The position numbers and the translations under genes are program-made. Positions 35,580 through 44,498 of a DNA stretch of 64,000 nucleotides are shown here, in pieces. Under the pieces are notes generated by a model. The model did not search any database and was not told the DNA's origin. It was given only the letters and a program-made list of their open reading frames with translations. Source of the DNA: Anabaena lutea FACHB-196 (GTDB lineage: Bacteria; Cyanobacteriota; Cyanobacteriia; Cyanobacteriales; Nostocaceae). The stretch is taken from positions 1 through 64,000 of the forward strand of contig NZ_JACJST010000021.1 in assembly GCF_014698305.1 (NCBI RefSeq), given 5' to 3'. The stretch's first letter is position 1, and each line of letters opens with the position of its first letter.

Positions 35580-36671
35580 ATGCTAAGAGCCGGAATTGTC
35601 GGACTTCCCAACGTCGGAAAATCAACCTTATTTAACGCTGTAGTGGCTAACGCTAAAGCCGAAGCCGCTAATTTTCCATTTTGCACCATCGAACCGAATG
35701 TTGGCATTGTCTCAGTACCAGACGACCGGTTAAACGTTTTGGCAAAAATTGCTACTTCAGTACAAATCGTACCCGCCCGTGTCGAATTTGTCGATATTGC
35801 CGGTTTGGTGAAAGGTGCAAGTCAAGGAGAAGGACTAGGTAATCAATTTTTATCCCACATTCGGGAAGTTGATGCGATCGTTCATGTCGTGCGTTGTTTT
35901 GAAAATGATGATATCATTCACGTTGCCGGTTCAGTTGACCCAGCGCGAGATATTGAAATCATTAATTTAGAACTTGGTTTATCAGACTTATTCCAAATTG
36001 AACGCCGTATTGATAGAACTCGCAAACTAGCACGCACCAGCAAAGATGCACAATTTGAAATTACAATTCTGGAAAAATTAGCCGCAGCTTTAAATGAAGG
36101 TAAATCAGTTCGTCAAGTCAGTTTGAATGCAGAAGAAGCTGAAATTATTAAAGGCTTAGGATTACTTACCAATAAACCAATTATTTACGCTGCTAATGTT
36201 TCTGAAGATGACTTAGCAACTGGGAATGATTTTGTGGAAAGAGTGCGAGAAGTTGCTGCTCAAGAAAATGCTCAAGTCGTGATTGTTTCTGCACAAGTAG
36301 AAGCGGAATTAGTGGAATTACCAGAAGCAGATAAAGCTGACTTTCTGGAATCATTGGGTGTCAAAGAAGGTGGTTTAAAATCTTTGATTCGTGCAACTTA
36401 CACCCTTTTAGGTTTGCGGACATATTTTACCTGCGGCCCCAAAGAAACCCGCGCATGGACAATTAATGCCGGAATGTCTGCACCCCAAGCCGCAGGAGTA
36501 ATTCATTCTGACTTTGAACGGGGATTTATTCGCGCTGAAACTGTTGCGTATAATGATTTAGTAACACATGGTTCGATGAATGCAGCCAAGGAAAAAGGTT
36601 TAGTCAGAAGTGAAGGAAAAGAGTATATTGTCCAAGAAGGTGATGTAATGTTATTCCGTTTTAATGTGTAG
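35580..36671 (+). CDS. ychF: Redox-regulated ATPase YchF
   Basis: An Obg-superfamily P-loop protein that binds ATP rather than GTP and is associated with ribosomes and stress responses. The G1 motif GLPNVGKST is at residues 8-16, the switch DIAGLVKGAS is present, and the nucleotide-specificity motif is replaced by one of the NVSEDD type, as in YchF. The C-terminal TGS domain (about 280-363) contains LRTYFTCGPKETRAW. The length, 363 residues, is standard. It is the same strand as, and follows, the Pro-rich frame. Confidence 0.97.
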   Translation: MLRAGIVGLPNVGKSTLFNAVVANAKAEAANFPFCTIEPNVGIVSVPDDRLNVLAKIATSVQIVPARVEFVDIAGLVKGASQGEGLGNQFLSHIREVDAIVHVVRCFENDDIIHVAGSVDPARDIEIINLELGLSDLFQIERRIDRTRKLARTSKDAQFEITILEKLAAALNEGKSVRQVSLNAEEAEIIKGLGLLTNKPIIYAANVSEDDLATGNDFVERVREVAAQENAQVVIVSAQVEAELVELPEADKADFLESLGVKEGGLKSLIRATYTLLGLRTYFTCGPKETRAWTINAGMSAPQAAGVIHSDFERGFIRAETVAYNDLVTHGSMNAAKEKGLVRSEGKEYIVQEGDVMLFRFNV

Positions 36672-37195
36672 CAAGTAGATCAGGTGCGTTAGCCACAGCA
36701 TAACGCACCCTTGCTCAGAACTAACTTTTTATTCACGACTAATTTAAGATTGCTACAGGAATCATAAATGATATTTAAAAAATTTTAAATTTCGTAGGGT
36801 GGACATTGCCCACCAAACCCTTGTTAACGAAGGCAGGAGGCAGGAGGCAGGAGGCAGGAGGCAGAAGGCCGTTTTTGTAACGGGGATTTATGCCCCGCTC
36901 CAAAAACTTTTCGCCTTTTAAGGCGAGGTTTTAGACCCGATTGTTTCGATAAATTTGTCATTGCCCACTCTAAGTATATTTAACCCATATTCCGCACTTC
37001 AAAAAGTAGCATAATCAAACTACTCAATTCAATTAAAGATTTATCTGGAAATTCTTCCTGCTCTAATTTCGTTACTTGTTTGTTAGCTTTTAAAACTTCT
37101 TACTATGTTGATATTTAGAAAATTCGCAAAGCTTTTTTGTGTACTAAAGTGAAGAGTAAATTGGCTGAATATCACATTTTCAACACTCTCAAAAT
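36672..37195. other. Repeat-rich intergenic region
   Basis: No gene is supported. Contents in order: a GTGCGTTAGCC palindrome (36685-36710); a GTAGGGTGGACATTGCCCACC copy (36795-36815); a GGCAGGA tandem run (36831-36867); a GGGGATTTATGCCCC palindrome (36880-36895); and a TTTAACCCATATTCCGCACTTC motif (36980-37002), complementary to a motif near 63915-63938. A frame of about 40 codons on the minus strand ends inside that motif and may be a gene remnant (residues FPDKSLIELSSLIMLLFEV). Confidence 0.55.
36831..36867. repeat. Tandem GGCAGGA repeat
   Basis: Five near-perfect copies of the heptamer GGCAGGA, a short tandem repeat of the kind typical for heterocystous cyanobacteria. Confidence 0.85.
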
Positions 37196-37683
37196 CTAAA
37201 ATTGACTTGGGGTTTTCATCTCATAATTAGTAAGAGATGTTAAAACATGATCTTGCCAGCGACCTGCTATAAATAAGTAGTCCCGCGAGTATCCATCTGT
37301 CAGAAAATCTAATCGTCTCAATAGCTTTGCACTTCTTACATTAGTTGGTATGTAGTTAGCCATAATTCGATGAAGTTTTAACTCATTGAATACATACGCG
37401 ATCGCTCCTGTTAGAGCCTCAAACATATAACCATGTCCAACCGCTCGATAATCGAAATTGTAACCCAGATAACAAGCTTGAAATGGTCCCCGCATAATTC
37501 CTGTAAAGTTACATTGTCCAACGACAGAACCAGATGGATTGTTTTTTGAAAAAATTACTAACTCTAGTGACAGATACCAAACCTGGATATGATTGAACAA
37601 GTGGAACTGATACTTTGAGGAATTTTGACTCAAATTCTTGATGAAGTTCCAATGGGACTCTGACACGAAAAATGCGAGTGATC
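37196..37683 (-). pseudogene. Chimera of a monooxygenase 5' end and a GNAT acetyltransferase 3' end
   Basis: From the ATG near 37683 the first 40 or so codons read MITRIFRVRVPLELHQEFES and on to PGLVSVT, the start of an antibiotic-biosynthesis-monooxygenase-type protein. From about 37565 on, a different frame encodes the last two-thirds of a RimJ-type N-acetyltransferase (GQCNFTGIMRGPFQACYLGY, then GYMFEAL and LHRIMANYIPTNVRS). The 156-residue open frame across both is the acetyltransferase frame, and its first 35 residues are just out-of-frame monooxygenase DNA. So a deletion or recombination joined two gene pieces. Neither part is whole: the GNAT lacks its first third and the monooxygenase its last half. 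Confidence 0.75.
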
Positions 37684-37710
37684 ATTGAATGTAACAAATT
37701 TATAGTATTT

Positions 37711-37745
37711 GTAGGGTGCGTTAGGCAAAACCGGAACGCACCATT
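37711..37745. repeat. GTAGGGTGCGTTAGGC palindromic repeat, copy A
   Basis: GGTGCGTTAGGCAAAACC is followed by GGAACGCACC; the ends can pair into a hairpin. An almost identical copy lies at 38868-38900, so the PEP-CTERM gene is bracketed by two direct copies. Confidence 0.8.
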
Positions 37746-37940
37746 AATCAAGTTTACTAATACTTGTGCTGTCTAGCAGACATGGATGAGATTTATTGTC
37801 AATGCGTAACTCCTAAAGTTTTGGTAAACATCAAACAATGTTTATATAAAGCTTCAGTAAACTTGCTTAATTCTACTTTCTGGGTAAAAAATAAGTAGTG
37901 TAAGATAATTTTATTAATACCTACTAACAAAAAATACCTA

Positions 37941-38837
37941 ATGATTTTGCGAAATAACTTCCTTAAAGGTGCAACTGGACTTAGCTTGCTCGCATTAGGA
38001 ACCTTAGTATTCACCCCTTCAGCGCAGGCGGCTGCTTTCAGTGCAATTCGGATTGGTGATATTGATGGGTTCGGGTACGGAACAGCAACAGGATACCAAG
38101 GCGCATACGGCGGCCCTGCGAATGTAGATGGAGTTGGTGTACTCGGTACAGGTGACTTTCTACCCGATCTGAACCAAAACGGAGTACTAGCCACAGGTGC
38201 AGGAGACGATTTTGATAATCGTTCAGCAGCAGAGAAAGCTGGAAATTTTTTAACGGGCGGAGGGTTTACTGACAAAGGGAGTACGGGTTCAGAATATACC
38301 GATATCTCACTATCCACCAGTTTTCGCAATACGTTTCCGAATGCGACAACGCACCCCTTTCCAGGAGATGGCAATCCTGCAACGTTAAGCAACCAACCAG
38401 GCTTTAAGTTTGATTTCTTTGTGAATCAAAGCGATATCATTGCTAACGTTCCTCTATTTTTCAATCTCGTTTTTGGTGACTACGAGGTTATACCTGCACA
38501 GGTCGATTTCACCCGTGCTGATGGTACAACGTTTACTAGAGCCGTAACCGCACAACCCGGTACACAAGATGGCCTCATTCAAGCCGCTTTTGTACAACTA
38601 GACTTTAGTGATGTGTTTACGGCGAATGGCTCAATTTATGATGGTTTTCTGAGAGTTGACTTTAACGCGCCTAACGAACCTTACACTGCATTTGATTTTG
38701 CTGAAATTAGCACGTCACAAATTTCCATTGATCCTAAACCTGTACCCGAACCTGGGACTTTATTAGGGTTATTGGCGATGGGTGCTTTTGGAGCAGGTTC
38801 GGCGATTACGAGAAAGCGAGTTTCTCGCTCTGTTTGA
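37941..38837 (+). CDS. PEP-CTERM sorting domain protein
   Basis: A 298-residue exported protein. The N-terminus is a signal peptide (KGATGLSLLALGTLVFTPSAQAAA, cleavage near residue 30). The C-terminus has the PEP-CTERM signal: PVPEPGTLLGLLAMG, a hydrophobic stretch, and the basic tail RKRVSRSV. The middle, rich in Gly, Asp and Asn with FDFFVNQSD and FGDYEV, has no known domain. Exosortase-type enzymes cut such signals and anchor or release the protein; the likely site is the cell surface or extracellular matrix. No exosortase is nearby. Direct copies of one palindrome flank the gene. Confidence 0.9.
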   Translation: MILRNNFLKGATGLSLLALGTLVFTPSAQAAAFSAIRIGDIDGFGYGTATGYQGAYGGPANVDGVGVLGTGDFLPDLNQNGVLATGAGDDFDNRSAAEKAGNFLTGGGFTDKGSTGSEYTDISLSTSFRNTFPNATTHPFPGDGNPATLSNQPGFKFDFFVNQSDIIANVPLFFNLVFGDYEVIPAQVDFTRADGTTFTRAVTAQPGTQDGLIQAAFVQLDFSDVFTANGSIYDGFLRVDFNAPNEPYTAFDFAEISTSQISIDPKPVPEPGTLLGLLAMGAFGAGSAITRKRVSRSV

Positions 38838-38865
38838 CAATGCCTATGCGGTAGGGATGAATAGT

Positions 38866-38902
38866 TGTAGGGTGCGTTAGGCAAAACCGTAACGCACCAT
38901 TA
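38866..38902. repeat. GTAGGGTGCGTTAGGC palindromic repeat, copy B
   Basis: Matches copy A at 37711-37745, including the following bases ATTAATCAAGTTTACTA. The match extends beyond the hairpin, so the flanks were duplicated too, as if the gene between arrived with them or recombined through them. Confidence 0.8.
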
Positions 38903-39121
38903 ATCAAGTTTACTACCTACGTATCTGTTAATTACATAAATTAGATTGTATAGATTTACGAAGTGTTACGGCTGCTAAAATACTCACTGCTGTAAGGTAG
39001 ATTCGCTGTAACCACAAATTACTCAATTTCAAACTAATAAGGTGGCTACATAACCAAAAAATTCTCCTATATGTGAAGGAATTTTATCTGTATTCTGACT
39101 CCTGACTCCTGAATTCTTAAA

Positions 39122-39511
39122 TCAAATATTATCCTGGGAAAGAATAGCAATAATATCAGCAAGCTGTCGTGAAGTATCCCGTTCTTCTGGAGTTTCCTTT
39201 CCTAAAGATGTTTCTTTAACGAAGCGATAAATATCTGCTGCACCTTCAAATGTACGTTCTGTCAAACCAACTGCACCAAAGGTATCTGCTATTTCTTCCA
39301 TTTCTCCTACCCAACGGTGCGCTTTCGGTAGCATTGTCGGAATTTGACGATTCAGATACTCTAACAATTCTTTTTGACTAGTAGATAATTCTTGCCAAAG
39401 TTCCTGATCTAAATTAAGACGATGAGCAGCAATTAGTAATTCCGTGCTAATAGCTGTTAATCCTTCACCTTTTGCATGAGTTAACCTTTGATACCGTAAG
39501 GCGTTGATCAC
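39122..39511 (-). pseudogene. C-terminal remnant of a 6PGDH-like oxidoreductase (DUF1932)
   Basis: A 129-residue frame that resembles the C-terminal helical domain of NAD-binding 6-phosphogluconate-dehydrogenase-like proteins (DUF1932): KGEGLTAISTELLIAAHRL, MLPKAHRWVGEMEEIADTF and a GAADIYRF-type end. The Rossmann half is absent; the frame opens with a GTG (39511) just 56 bases from the MFS gene at 39568. It is probably the tail of a broken gene. A TCAGGAG-type repeat fragment lies next to its 3' end (39093-39117). Confidence 0.6.
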
Positions 39512-39567
39512 TGTGAAAAACTAATTCCACCAAAAATCATGACCATCCTCATTCAAAAACTAGGATT

Positions 39568-40764
39568 TTATGTTTGTTTGAGATATCGCATTTGATTAGC
39601 AAACCAAACTGCCAACACTGCCACAGCAATACCACAGACGATGAAACAAGTTTTATAACCGGTATTATCTACAATCCGACCTAAGACAACAGCACCAATA
39701 CCCTGCCCCAAAAATAGATTAAATGCAAACAGAGAAACCGCAGTTCCCCGTGACTCAGGAGATAGTTCTGTGGCTTGAGTTTGTAAGGTACTGTGCATCA
39801 TGTTTAAACCAAGTCCAAGCAGGATGATACCCGGAATAAATAGTATCCAAGATGGCAAGATGGTAATGGATAAGTAACAGCTACCAACCAATAAACCACC
39901 AACCATAACTAACCCTTTTTCACCTAATTGTTGTACGAGCCGTTTAACGGAAATGCTGTAAAGTAGTCCACCCATACCCAAGCCACTGAGTAGGATTCCA
40001 ATAGTGATATATGGTAGATGATAGTTATCTCGAATAAATGCACCAATGTATGCAAAGCCACCGTATAAGAAGAAACCTTCAATAAACACCGCAGTGATGA
40101 CTAGACGAGCCGCCGGTTTAGTCATCAGTTGCAAATATGGTTTCAAACTTGAGGAAATATTACCTGTTTGGGTTCGAGACTGATGTGGTATGTGCCGTGT
40201 TGCTTGCCAAAAAATGATCGCCACCAACATGGACGTAACCCCAAACAATAAAAAGATTTCACGCCAACTGATAAATTGCCCAAAGATACCGCCTAAACTG
40301 CTACTGAGGATTTGACCTAACATTAAGGCGCTCAGATAACGTCCAATTGCTGTTTGTCGTTCTGCATAGGGAAAGTTATCACCGATATATGCTATGGAAA
40401 GGGGGATAACCGCCGCTGCAAACATTCCGGTGAGAAATCGCAATAAGATTAAGAGGGGAAGATTGGGTACAAAGGCACACAAGGCTGTACCAATGGCAAA
40501 GATGGATATTCCTACGGTCATCACTTTGAGTTTGCCAATCCTATCTCCTAAAGGCCCATAAATTAATTGAAACAGTCCATAGGGAATTGTATATGCGGAA
40601 ATAATTGCGGCTGTATTTCCTACGGTAGTTCCAAAGTCATTGGCAATAATACGGAGCAATGGATCAACGACTCGCATATCTGCTATGACCATGAAGGAGA
40701 TAGCACCTAATAATAGTAATGAGACACGCGGATTATTTATTTTTTCTGCAATGATTTTAGTCAC
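39568..40764 (-). CDS. MFS transporter (12 TM, drug/metabolite exporter type)
   Basis: A 398-residue major facilitator with a dozen hydrophobic segments. The loop 2-3 signature is present (GPLGDRIGKLKVM, the G-x-x-x-D-R-x-G-R/K motif), and the TM5 region includes LSSSLGGIFGQFISWREIF, the motif C-type ending of drug:H+ antiporters. It is expected in the inner membrane, exporting a small molecule. It starts 15 bases after the neighbouring MFS gene at 40780, so the two are almost certainly one operon. Confidence 0.9.
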   Translation of the reverse strand: MTKIIAEKINNPRVSLLLLGAISFMVIADMRVVDPLLRIIANDFGTTVGNTAAIISAYTIPYGLFQLIYGPLGDRIGKLKVMTVGISIFAIGTALCAFVPNLPLLILLRFLTGMFAAAVIPLSIAYIGDNFPYAERQTAIGRYLSALMLGQILSSSLGGIFGQFISWREIFLLFGVTSMLVAIIFWQATRHIPHQSRTQTGNISSSLKPYLQLMTKPAARLVITAVFIEGFFLYGGFAYIGAFIRDNYHLPYITIGILLSGLGMGGLLYSISVKRLVQQLGEKGLVMVGGLLVGSCYLSITILPSWILFIPGIILLGLGLNMMHSTLQTQATELSPESRGTAVSLFAFNLFLGQGIGAVVLGRIVDNTGYKTCFIVCGIAVAVLAVWFANQMRYLKQT

Positions 40765-40779
40765 TGGTATTTCTCGTAA

Positions 40780-42093
40780 TTACGTTGTAGAGTTCAGTAA
40801 CTGATTGGAAGAGGTAGTTTTGAGTTTGATCCATTTTGTCAAAATTGGTAACTGTCGAGTAAACCAGATTGCTTCAAAAAGGCAAACTATACCGCACCCC
40901 ATTACTGTATACGACGCACCGATGTTTTGGGCCAGACTGCCAACCATTAAGTTACCCAAGGGTAATGTGCCAATGACAGCTAAAGAATAGAGACTCATAA
41001 CTCTACCCCGCTTATCGTCTTCCACTAAGGTTTGAATAATTGTGTTACCGCAAGAAACCTGGAGCATACTACCCCCACCGATGACAACGAGAATCAATAA
41101 GGATAGCCAAATTTGACCAGATAGGCCAAAGGCAATTAGTCCAATGCCAATGGTTGCTGGACACAATGCCATTACCCGTTCTAAACCTAATACTTGCCGA
41201 CGCAAACTGAGATAAACGCAGGCCAGGAGCGAACCCACGGAACTAGCTGCACTCAATAAACCCATCGTACCCCCGTCTCCTTTGAGAATATCTGCGGCAA
41301 ATATGGGGAGGATGGCCATGTAGGAAGCACCTGCTAAACCATGCAATGTTAATAGTAATAGAATGACGCGAATTGGTAATGCTTTGTAAACATAGCTGAA
41401 TCCTTCTTGCAATTTTTGCCAGGTGTTGTTGGTTTGGGGTATGTCTGACGTTAAATTTGGTTTTAGTCTCATTGCTGCCAGTGTCACCAAAGCCACAACG
41501 TAGCTGAGGCTATCGTAGAGGAAGCAATATTTAGCTCCGACAGTAGCTAGTAACATTCCACCAATAGCAGGCCCAATTAACAAAGAACTACTGAGCATGG
41601 CAGAATAAAGGGCGATCGCATTTCCCAAATCATCACGGTTATCAACTGTTTGGATCACAATCGCATACCGCACTGGCATATCTAATCCTTTCAACAATCC
41701 ACCCAAAATAGCGACAATCATCAGTAACCAAAAATTTACCAATCCTAAAAAGGTGAGTGTGGTGAGAGTGAATGAGACGATGATTCCCAATACTTGCACC
41801 AGCATTAGTAAATTTCGTTGATTCCAGCGATGGCGCAAAGCGCCCGCCGGAAGGCGATCGCACAAAACCCCAGAAAATGGAGTTAGCAATAGGGTAGGGA
41901 TAAATTGCAAAAACCCAGTTAAACCAAGCAACCAAGCAGACTTAGTCAAGTCATAGATTAACCAGGAAATCGTTACCTGGGTCATGAATGTCCCAGACAA
42001 GGACATGGTTTGTCCACTAAAGAAGAGTCGAAAGTTCCGGGATTTAAATGCCGGGAGATGCAGATAAATCGTTCTTTGCAGCCAGAAAATCAC
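40780..42093 (-). CDS. MFS transporter (MFS_3/EntS-like) with a HIP1-type insert
   Basis: A 437-residue exporter of the EntS-like MFS group: FKSRNFRLFFSGQTMSLSGTFM at the start, then WLIYDLTKSAWLLGLTGFLQ, and the motif A region. In motif A the family usually reads D-R-W-N-R-R-N; here an extra LPAGALRHR separates CDR from WNQRN. That extra piece coincides with a 39-base repeat (41826-41864) found almost identically at 58795-58833. The frame is kept, so the protein may still work with a longer cytoplasmic loop. First gene of the two-gene MFS unit. Confidence 0.9.
   Translation of the reverse strand: MIFWLQRTIYLHLPAFKSRNFRLFFSGQTMSLSGTFMTQVTISWLIYDLTKSAWLLGLTGFLQFIPTLLLTPFSGVLCDRLPAGALRHRWNQRNLLMLVQVLGIIVSFTLTTLTFLGLVNFWLLMIVAILGGLLKGLDMPVRYAIVIQTVDNRDDLGNAIALYSAMLSSSLLIGPAIGGMLLATVGAKYCFLYDSLSYVVALVTLAAMRLKPNLTSDIPQTNNTWQKLQEGFSYVYKALPIRVILLLLTLHGLAGASYMAILPIFAADILKGDGGTMGLLSAASSVGSLLACVYLSLRRQVLGLERVMALCPATIGIGLIAFGLSGQIWLSLLILVVIGGGSMLQVSCGNTIIQTLVEDDKRGRVMSLYSLAVIGTLPLGNLMVGSLAQNIGASYTVMGCGIVCLFEAIWFTRQLPILTKWIKLKTTSSNQLLNSTT
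41826..41864. repeat. HIP1-bearing 39-base insert inside a coding gene, copy 1
   Basis: GCGATGGCGCAAAGCGCCCG runs on to CCGGAAGGCGATCGCACA. All 39 bases recur in the LLM monooxygenase gene at 58795-58833. It contains the HIP1 core GCGATCGC and an internal palindrome GGCGCAAAGCGCC. Such very small mobile repeats are known in Nostoc. Confidence 0.9.
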
Positions 42094-42303
42094 AATTGCT
42101 CTGATTTTATTTAGGTCATCTAATCATTAGTGTTACATAGTTTTTAAAATACAAACACCTTGATTTTGGAAAATTACTGCATTTTTGGAAATTAAAATAA
42201 GGCGTTAATATTGCACAAGAAAAGTGCGTTAGCCTCTGGCATAACACACCCTAATAATTAATGTTTTACCCTTGTAGATGAAAATGCCTAAACCGTAGTT
42301 TTA

Positions 42304-42975
42304 CTAAGCAGCAACAGGAACAGGAGTAGCAAACTTAGCATATCGCTCAATATAGAACTCTTTAGAGTTAGCGATCGCCTTCACTGATGGACGTTCTTTA
42401 AGAGCGTGTTTCCACTGTTTCAGACGAGTGAATTCCGCAGGTACTCCAAAGCCACGATAATGCTTCAGAGCAGGCCAACGTTCAAACCAAGGGAAGAAGG
42501 TAAAATCAACCAAACTGATAGATTCACCAAACCAATAAGGCCCTTCTCCTGATAGTTTCCCGAAAGCTTCGTTTTCAATGAATTCCAGGTGTTTGTAGAG
42601 TTCTTGTTTGGCTTCTTCTTGTTTTTGGGGATCTGGATTCCGCAAGAGAGTAGAAAAAGCAGGAACTAATCTAGTATTGGCAAAATCAATCCAGATGCGA
42701 GCTTGAGCTTTAGCAATAGGACTGTTGGGTAAAAGCGGTGGATTTGGGAAAACCTCATCTAGATATTCATTAATTACTGCTGATTCCCAAACGCTATTTT
42801 CTCCATGTGTAATTGCGGGTACTTTTCCGTAGGGAGAAACCTTTGTAAATCCTTCCGGTTTATTCTGCAAATCAATTTCAATTAAATCGAAATCTATACC
42901 TTTTTCTTGGAGTACCAAGCGTGTACGGTGAGCATAAGGACAAACTACCGCGCTGTAAATCTTGATGTCAGCCAT
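42304..42975 (-). CDS. Glutathione S-transferase family protein
   Basis: A 223-residue protein with a complete N-terminal thioredoxin-like domain (MADIKIYSAVVCPYAHRTRL, a CPYA active-site motif, then SPYGKVPAI and the SNAIL-like ESAVINEYL) and a helical C-terminal domain with FPWFERW. The Cys motif suggests an omega- or dehydroascorbate-reductase-like class. It may conjugate or reduce small electrophiles, in the cytoplasm. It is followed on the same strand, upstream, by the nitroreductase 20 bases away, so they probably share a transcript. Confidence 0.93.
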   Translation of the reverse strand: MADIKIYSAVVCPYAHRTRLVLQEKGIDFDLIEIDLQNKPEGFTKVSPYGKVPAITHGENSVWESAVINEYLDEVFPNPPLLPNSPIAKAQARIWIDFANTRLVPAFSTLLRNPDPQKQEEAKQELYKHLEFIENEAFGKLSGEGPYWFGESISLVDFTFFPWFERWPALKHYRGFGVPAEFTRLKQWKHALKERPSVKAIANSKEFYIERYAKFATPVPVAA

Positions 42976-42994
42976 GTTGAGATTCCTTTGTGAA

Positions 42995-43600
42995 TTAATC
43001 TTTTAACAAAGATGATGTATTTCCCCACTCTCCACTAAATACAAATTCCTGTAATGGCTTGCGGACGCGAAGAGCTAATTCTCGTTCTCTTAATCCGTCA
43101 GTAAGAATTTGTGGATCTCCTGGATAGCCAACTGTTAAAGCAGTTGCAGGATCATATTCATCTGGGATTTGATATTCTTTTCTGGCTTTATCCACATCAA
43201 ATCCCGCTATCTGATGCACAGATAAACCCAAAGCCGTTGCTTGAATGGCTAGATTTTCCAATGCCAACCCAACATCATGAAAAGCGTGCCGATTTACCTT
43301 GCCATCATCAAAGTGCAGTTTAGCAACCGCAAGTATCAACACAGGCGCATTTTTCGCCCATCCTTGATTGAACTCAACTAGGACACTAAGTAGACGATTA
43401 TATTCTGTTGGGTCGTCTTTAGTGGCAACAATAAACCGCCAAGGTTGATGGTTATAGGAAGAAGGGGCCCAACGAGCCGCTTCTAAGATTGAGCGTAACT
43501 TGTCTTGTTCCACAGGTTGGTTGCTATAAGCTCTGGGACTCCACCGACTGCGAATCAACTCATGGACAGGGTATTGCGTTGGAGCAAGTTTTTCCGTCAT
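42995..43600 (-). CDS. Nitroreductase family protein
   Basis: A 201-residue FMN-dependent NAD(P)H oxidoreductase. The N-terminal SRWSPRAYSNQPVE (the R-R-S-x-R FMN loop variant) and WAPSSYNHQPWRFIVAT are typical, and the C-terminal half has GLALENLAIQATALGLSVHQ with a YPGDP-type end. Such enzymes reduce nitroaromatics, quinones or act in detoxification; the exact substrate is unknown. The gene pairs with the GST gene downstream and is divergent from the broken SDR gene, so the 180-base gap between should be a two-way promoter. Confidence 0.92.
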   Translation of the reverse strand: MTEKLAPTQYPVHELIRSRWSPRAYSNQPVEQDKLRSILEAARWAPSSYNHQPWRFIVATKDDPTEYNRLLSVLVEFNQGWAKNAPVLILAVAKLHFDDGKVNRHAFHDVGLALENLAIQATALGLSVHQIAGFDVDKARKEYQIPDEYDPATALTVGYPGDPQILTDGLRERELALRVRKPLQEFVFSGEWGNTSSLLKD

Positions 43601-43781
43601 TCTCTATGGATTTCCTTCTTGATATATTATATCTCAATGATTGCTGGTATATCTGTTGCCACTGTCTACAGGCACAAGTGAGGAAAATTTATTTCTGCAA
43701 AACCAAATTATATAGTACGGTATTTTGATAGATTAATCGTGGTTTATTTAAGTTACTTAATGAATTACCAAAATTAAGCAA
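43601..43781. promoter_or_regulatory. Divergent promoter region with TACGGTA motif
   Basis: This gap separates the nitroreductase (minus) from the SDR gene (plus). It contains TACGGTATTTTGATAGAT at 43716-43733, close to TACGGTAATTTGATACAC (52557-52574) and TACGGTAAATCTATAGAT (54247-54264), both upstream of other genes here. It may be a shared regulator site. Confidence 0.4.
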
Positions 43782-44468
43782 ATGACAAACACAGCATTGA
43801 TTGTTGGTGCAGGAAGCGGACTGAGCGCCTCATTAGCTCGGTTATTGACAAAAGAAGGCTTCACCGTAGCGTTAGCAGCACGGCAAATTGATAAACTCTC
43901 TGCTTTAACTCAAGAGATTGGCGCTGTGAGTTTTGCGGCTGATGCTTCTAAACCGGATGATGTAAATCGGCTTTTTCAGCAAGTTGAAGAAAAACTAGGA
44001 GTGCCAGAAGTAGTGATTTATAATCCCAGTTGGCGAGTTAGAGGGTCATTAATTGAGCTTGACCCTGCTGATGTTGCCAAGACACTGGAGATTACTTGAG
44101 GGGGCTTTTTAGTTGCACAGGCAGCTGCGAAACGCCAGTTAGCTTTAGGTAGAGGCGCAATTTTCTTTACAGGGGCTTCCGCCAGTGTGAAAGGTTATCC
44201 TCAGTCTGCGCCTTTTGCAATGGGTAAATTTGCCCTACGCGGTTTAGCTCAAAGTATTGCCCGTGAACTTGCACCGAAGAATATTCACGTAGCTCATTTT
44301 GTTATTGATGGGGCAATTCGTTCTGCAACTCGTCAAGAGTCTCCTGACAAACCTGATAGTTTTTTAGATCCAGATGCGATCGCTCAAACTTACCTTAACA
44401 TTCTCCATCAACCGCGCAATGCTTGGACATGGGAAGTGGAACTACGTCCTTGGGTTGAACCATTTTAA
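43782..44468 (+). pseudogene. SDR oxidoreductase with an in-frame TGA
   Basis: Two halves of one SDR protein lie in the same frame and are divided by a single TGA at 44097-44099. The first half has the Rossmann motif GAGSGLSASLARLL and the N-terminal strands; the second begins GGFLVAQAAAKRQL and goes on to SASVKGYPQSAPFAMGKFAL. In relatives the residue at the stop is probably an aromatic or Cys (TGG or TGT/TGC would need one change). Everything else, including length (228 codons), looks normal. So this is a one-base nonsense mutation, or less likely a read-through gene or a sequencing error. Confidence 0.8.
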
Positions 44469-44498
44469 AAAATTTAACTTACGGCGATGGTAGGAAAA

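Noticed and set aside
37799-38392. 197-codon frame on the minus strand opposite the PEP-CTERM gene
   Set aside because: It is antisense to a gene with a clear signal peptide and sorting signal, and has low-complexity Pro/Ser/Val content.
41642-41935. 97-codon minus-strand frame inside the MFS gene with the VRSPSGGRFAPSL peptide
   Set aside because: It is an alternative frame of the transporter gene; the peptide only reflects the 39-base repeat in a second frame.
44097-44099. TGA as a selenocysteine codon
   Set aside because: No selenocysteine element is evident after the codon, SDR proteins do not use selenocysteine here, and cyanobacteria generally lack the machinery.
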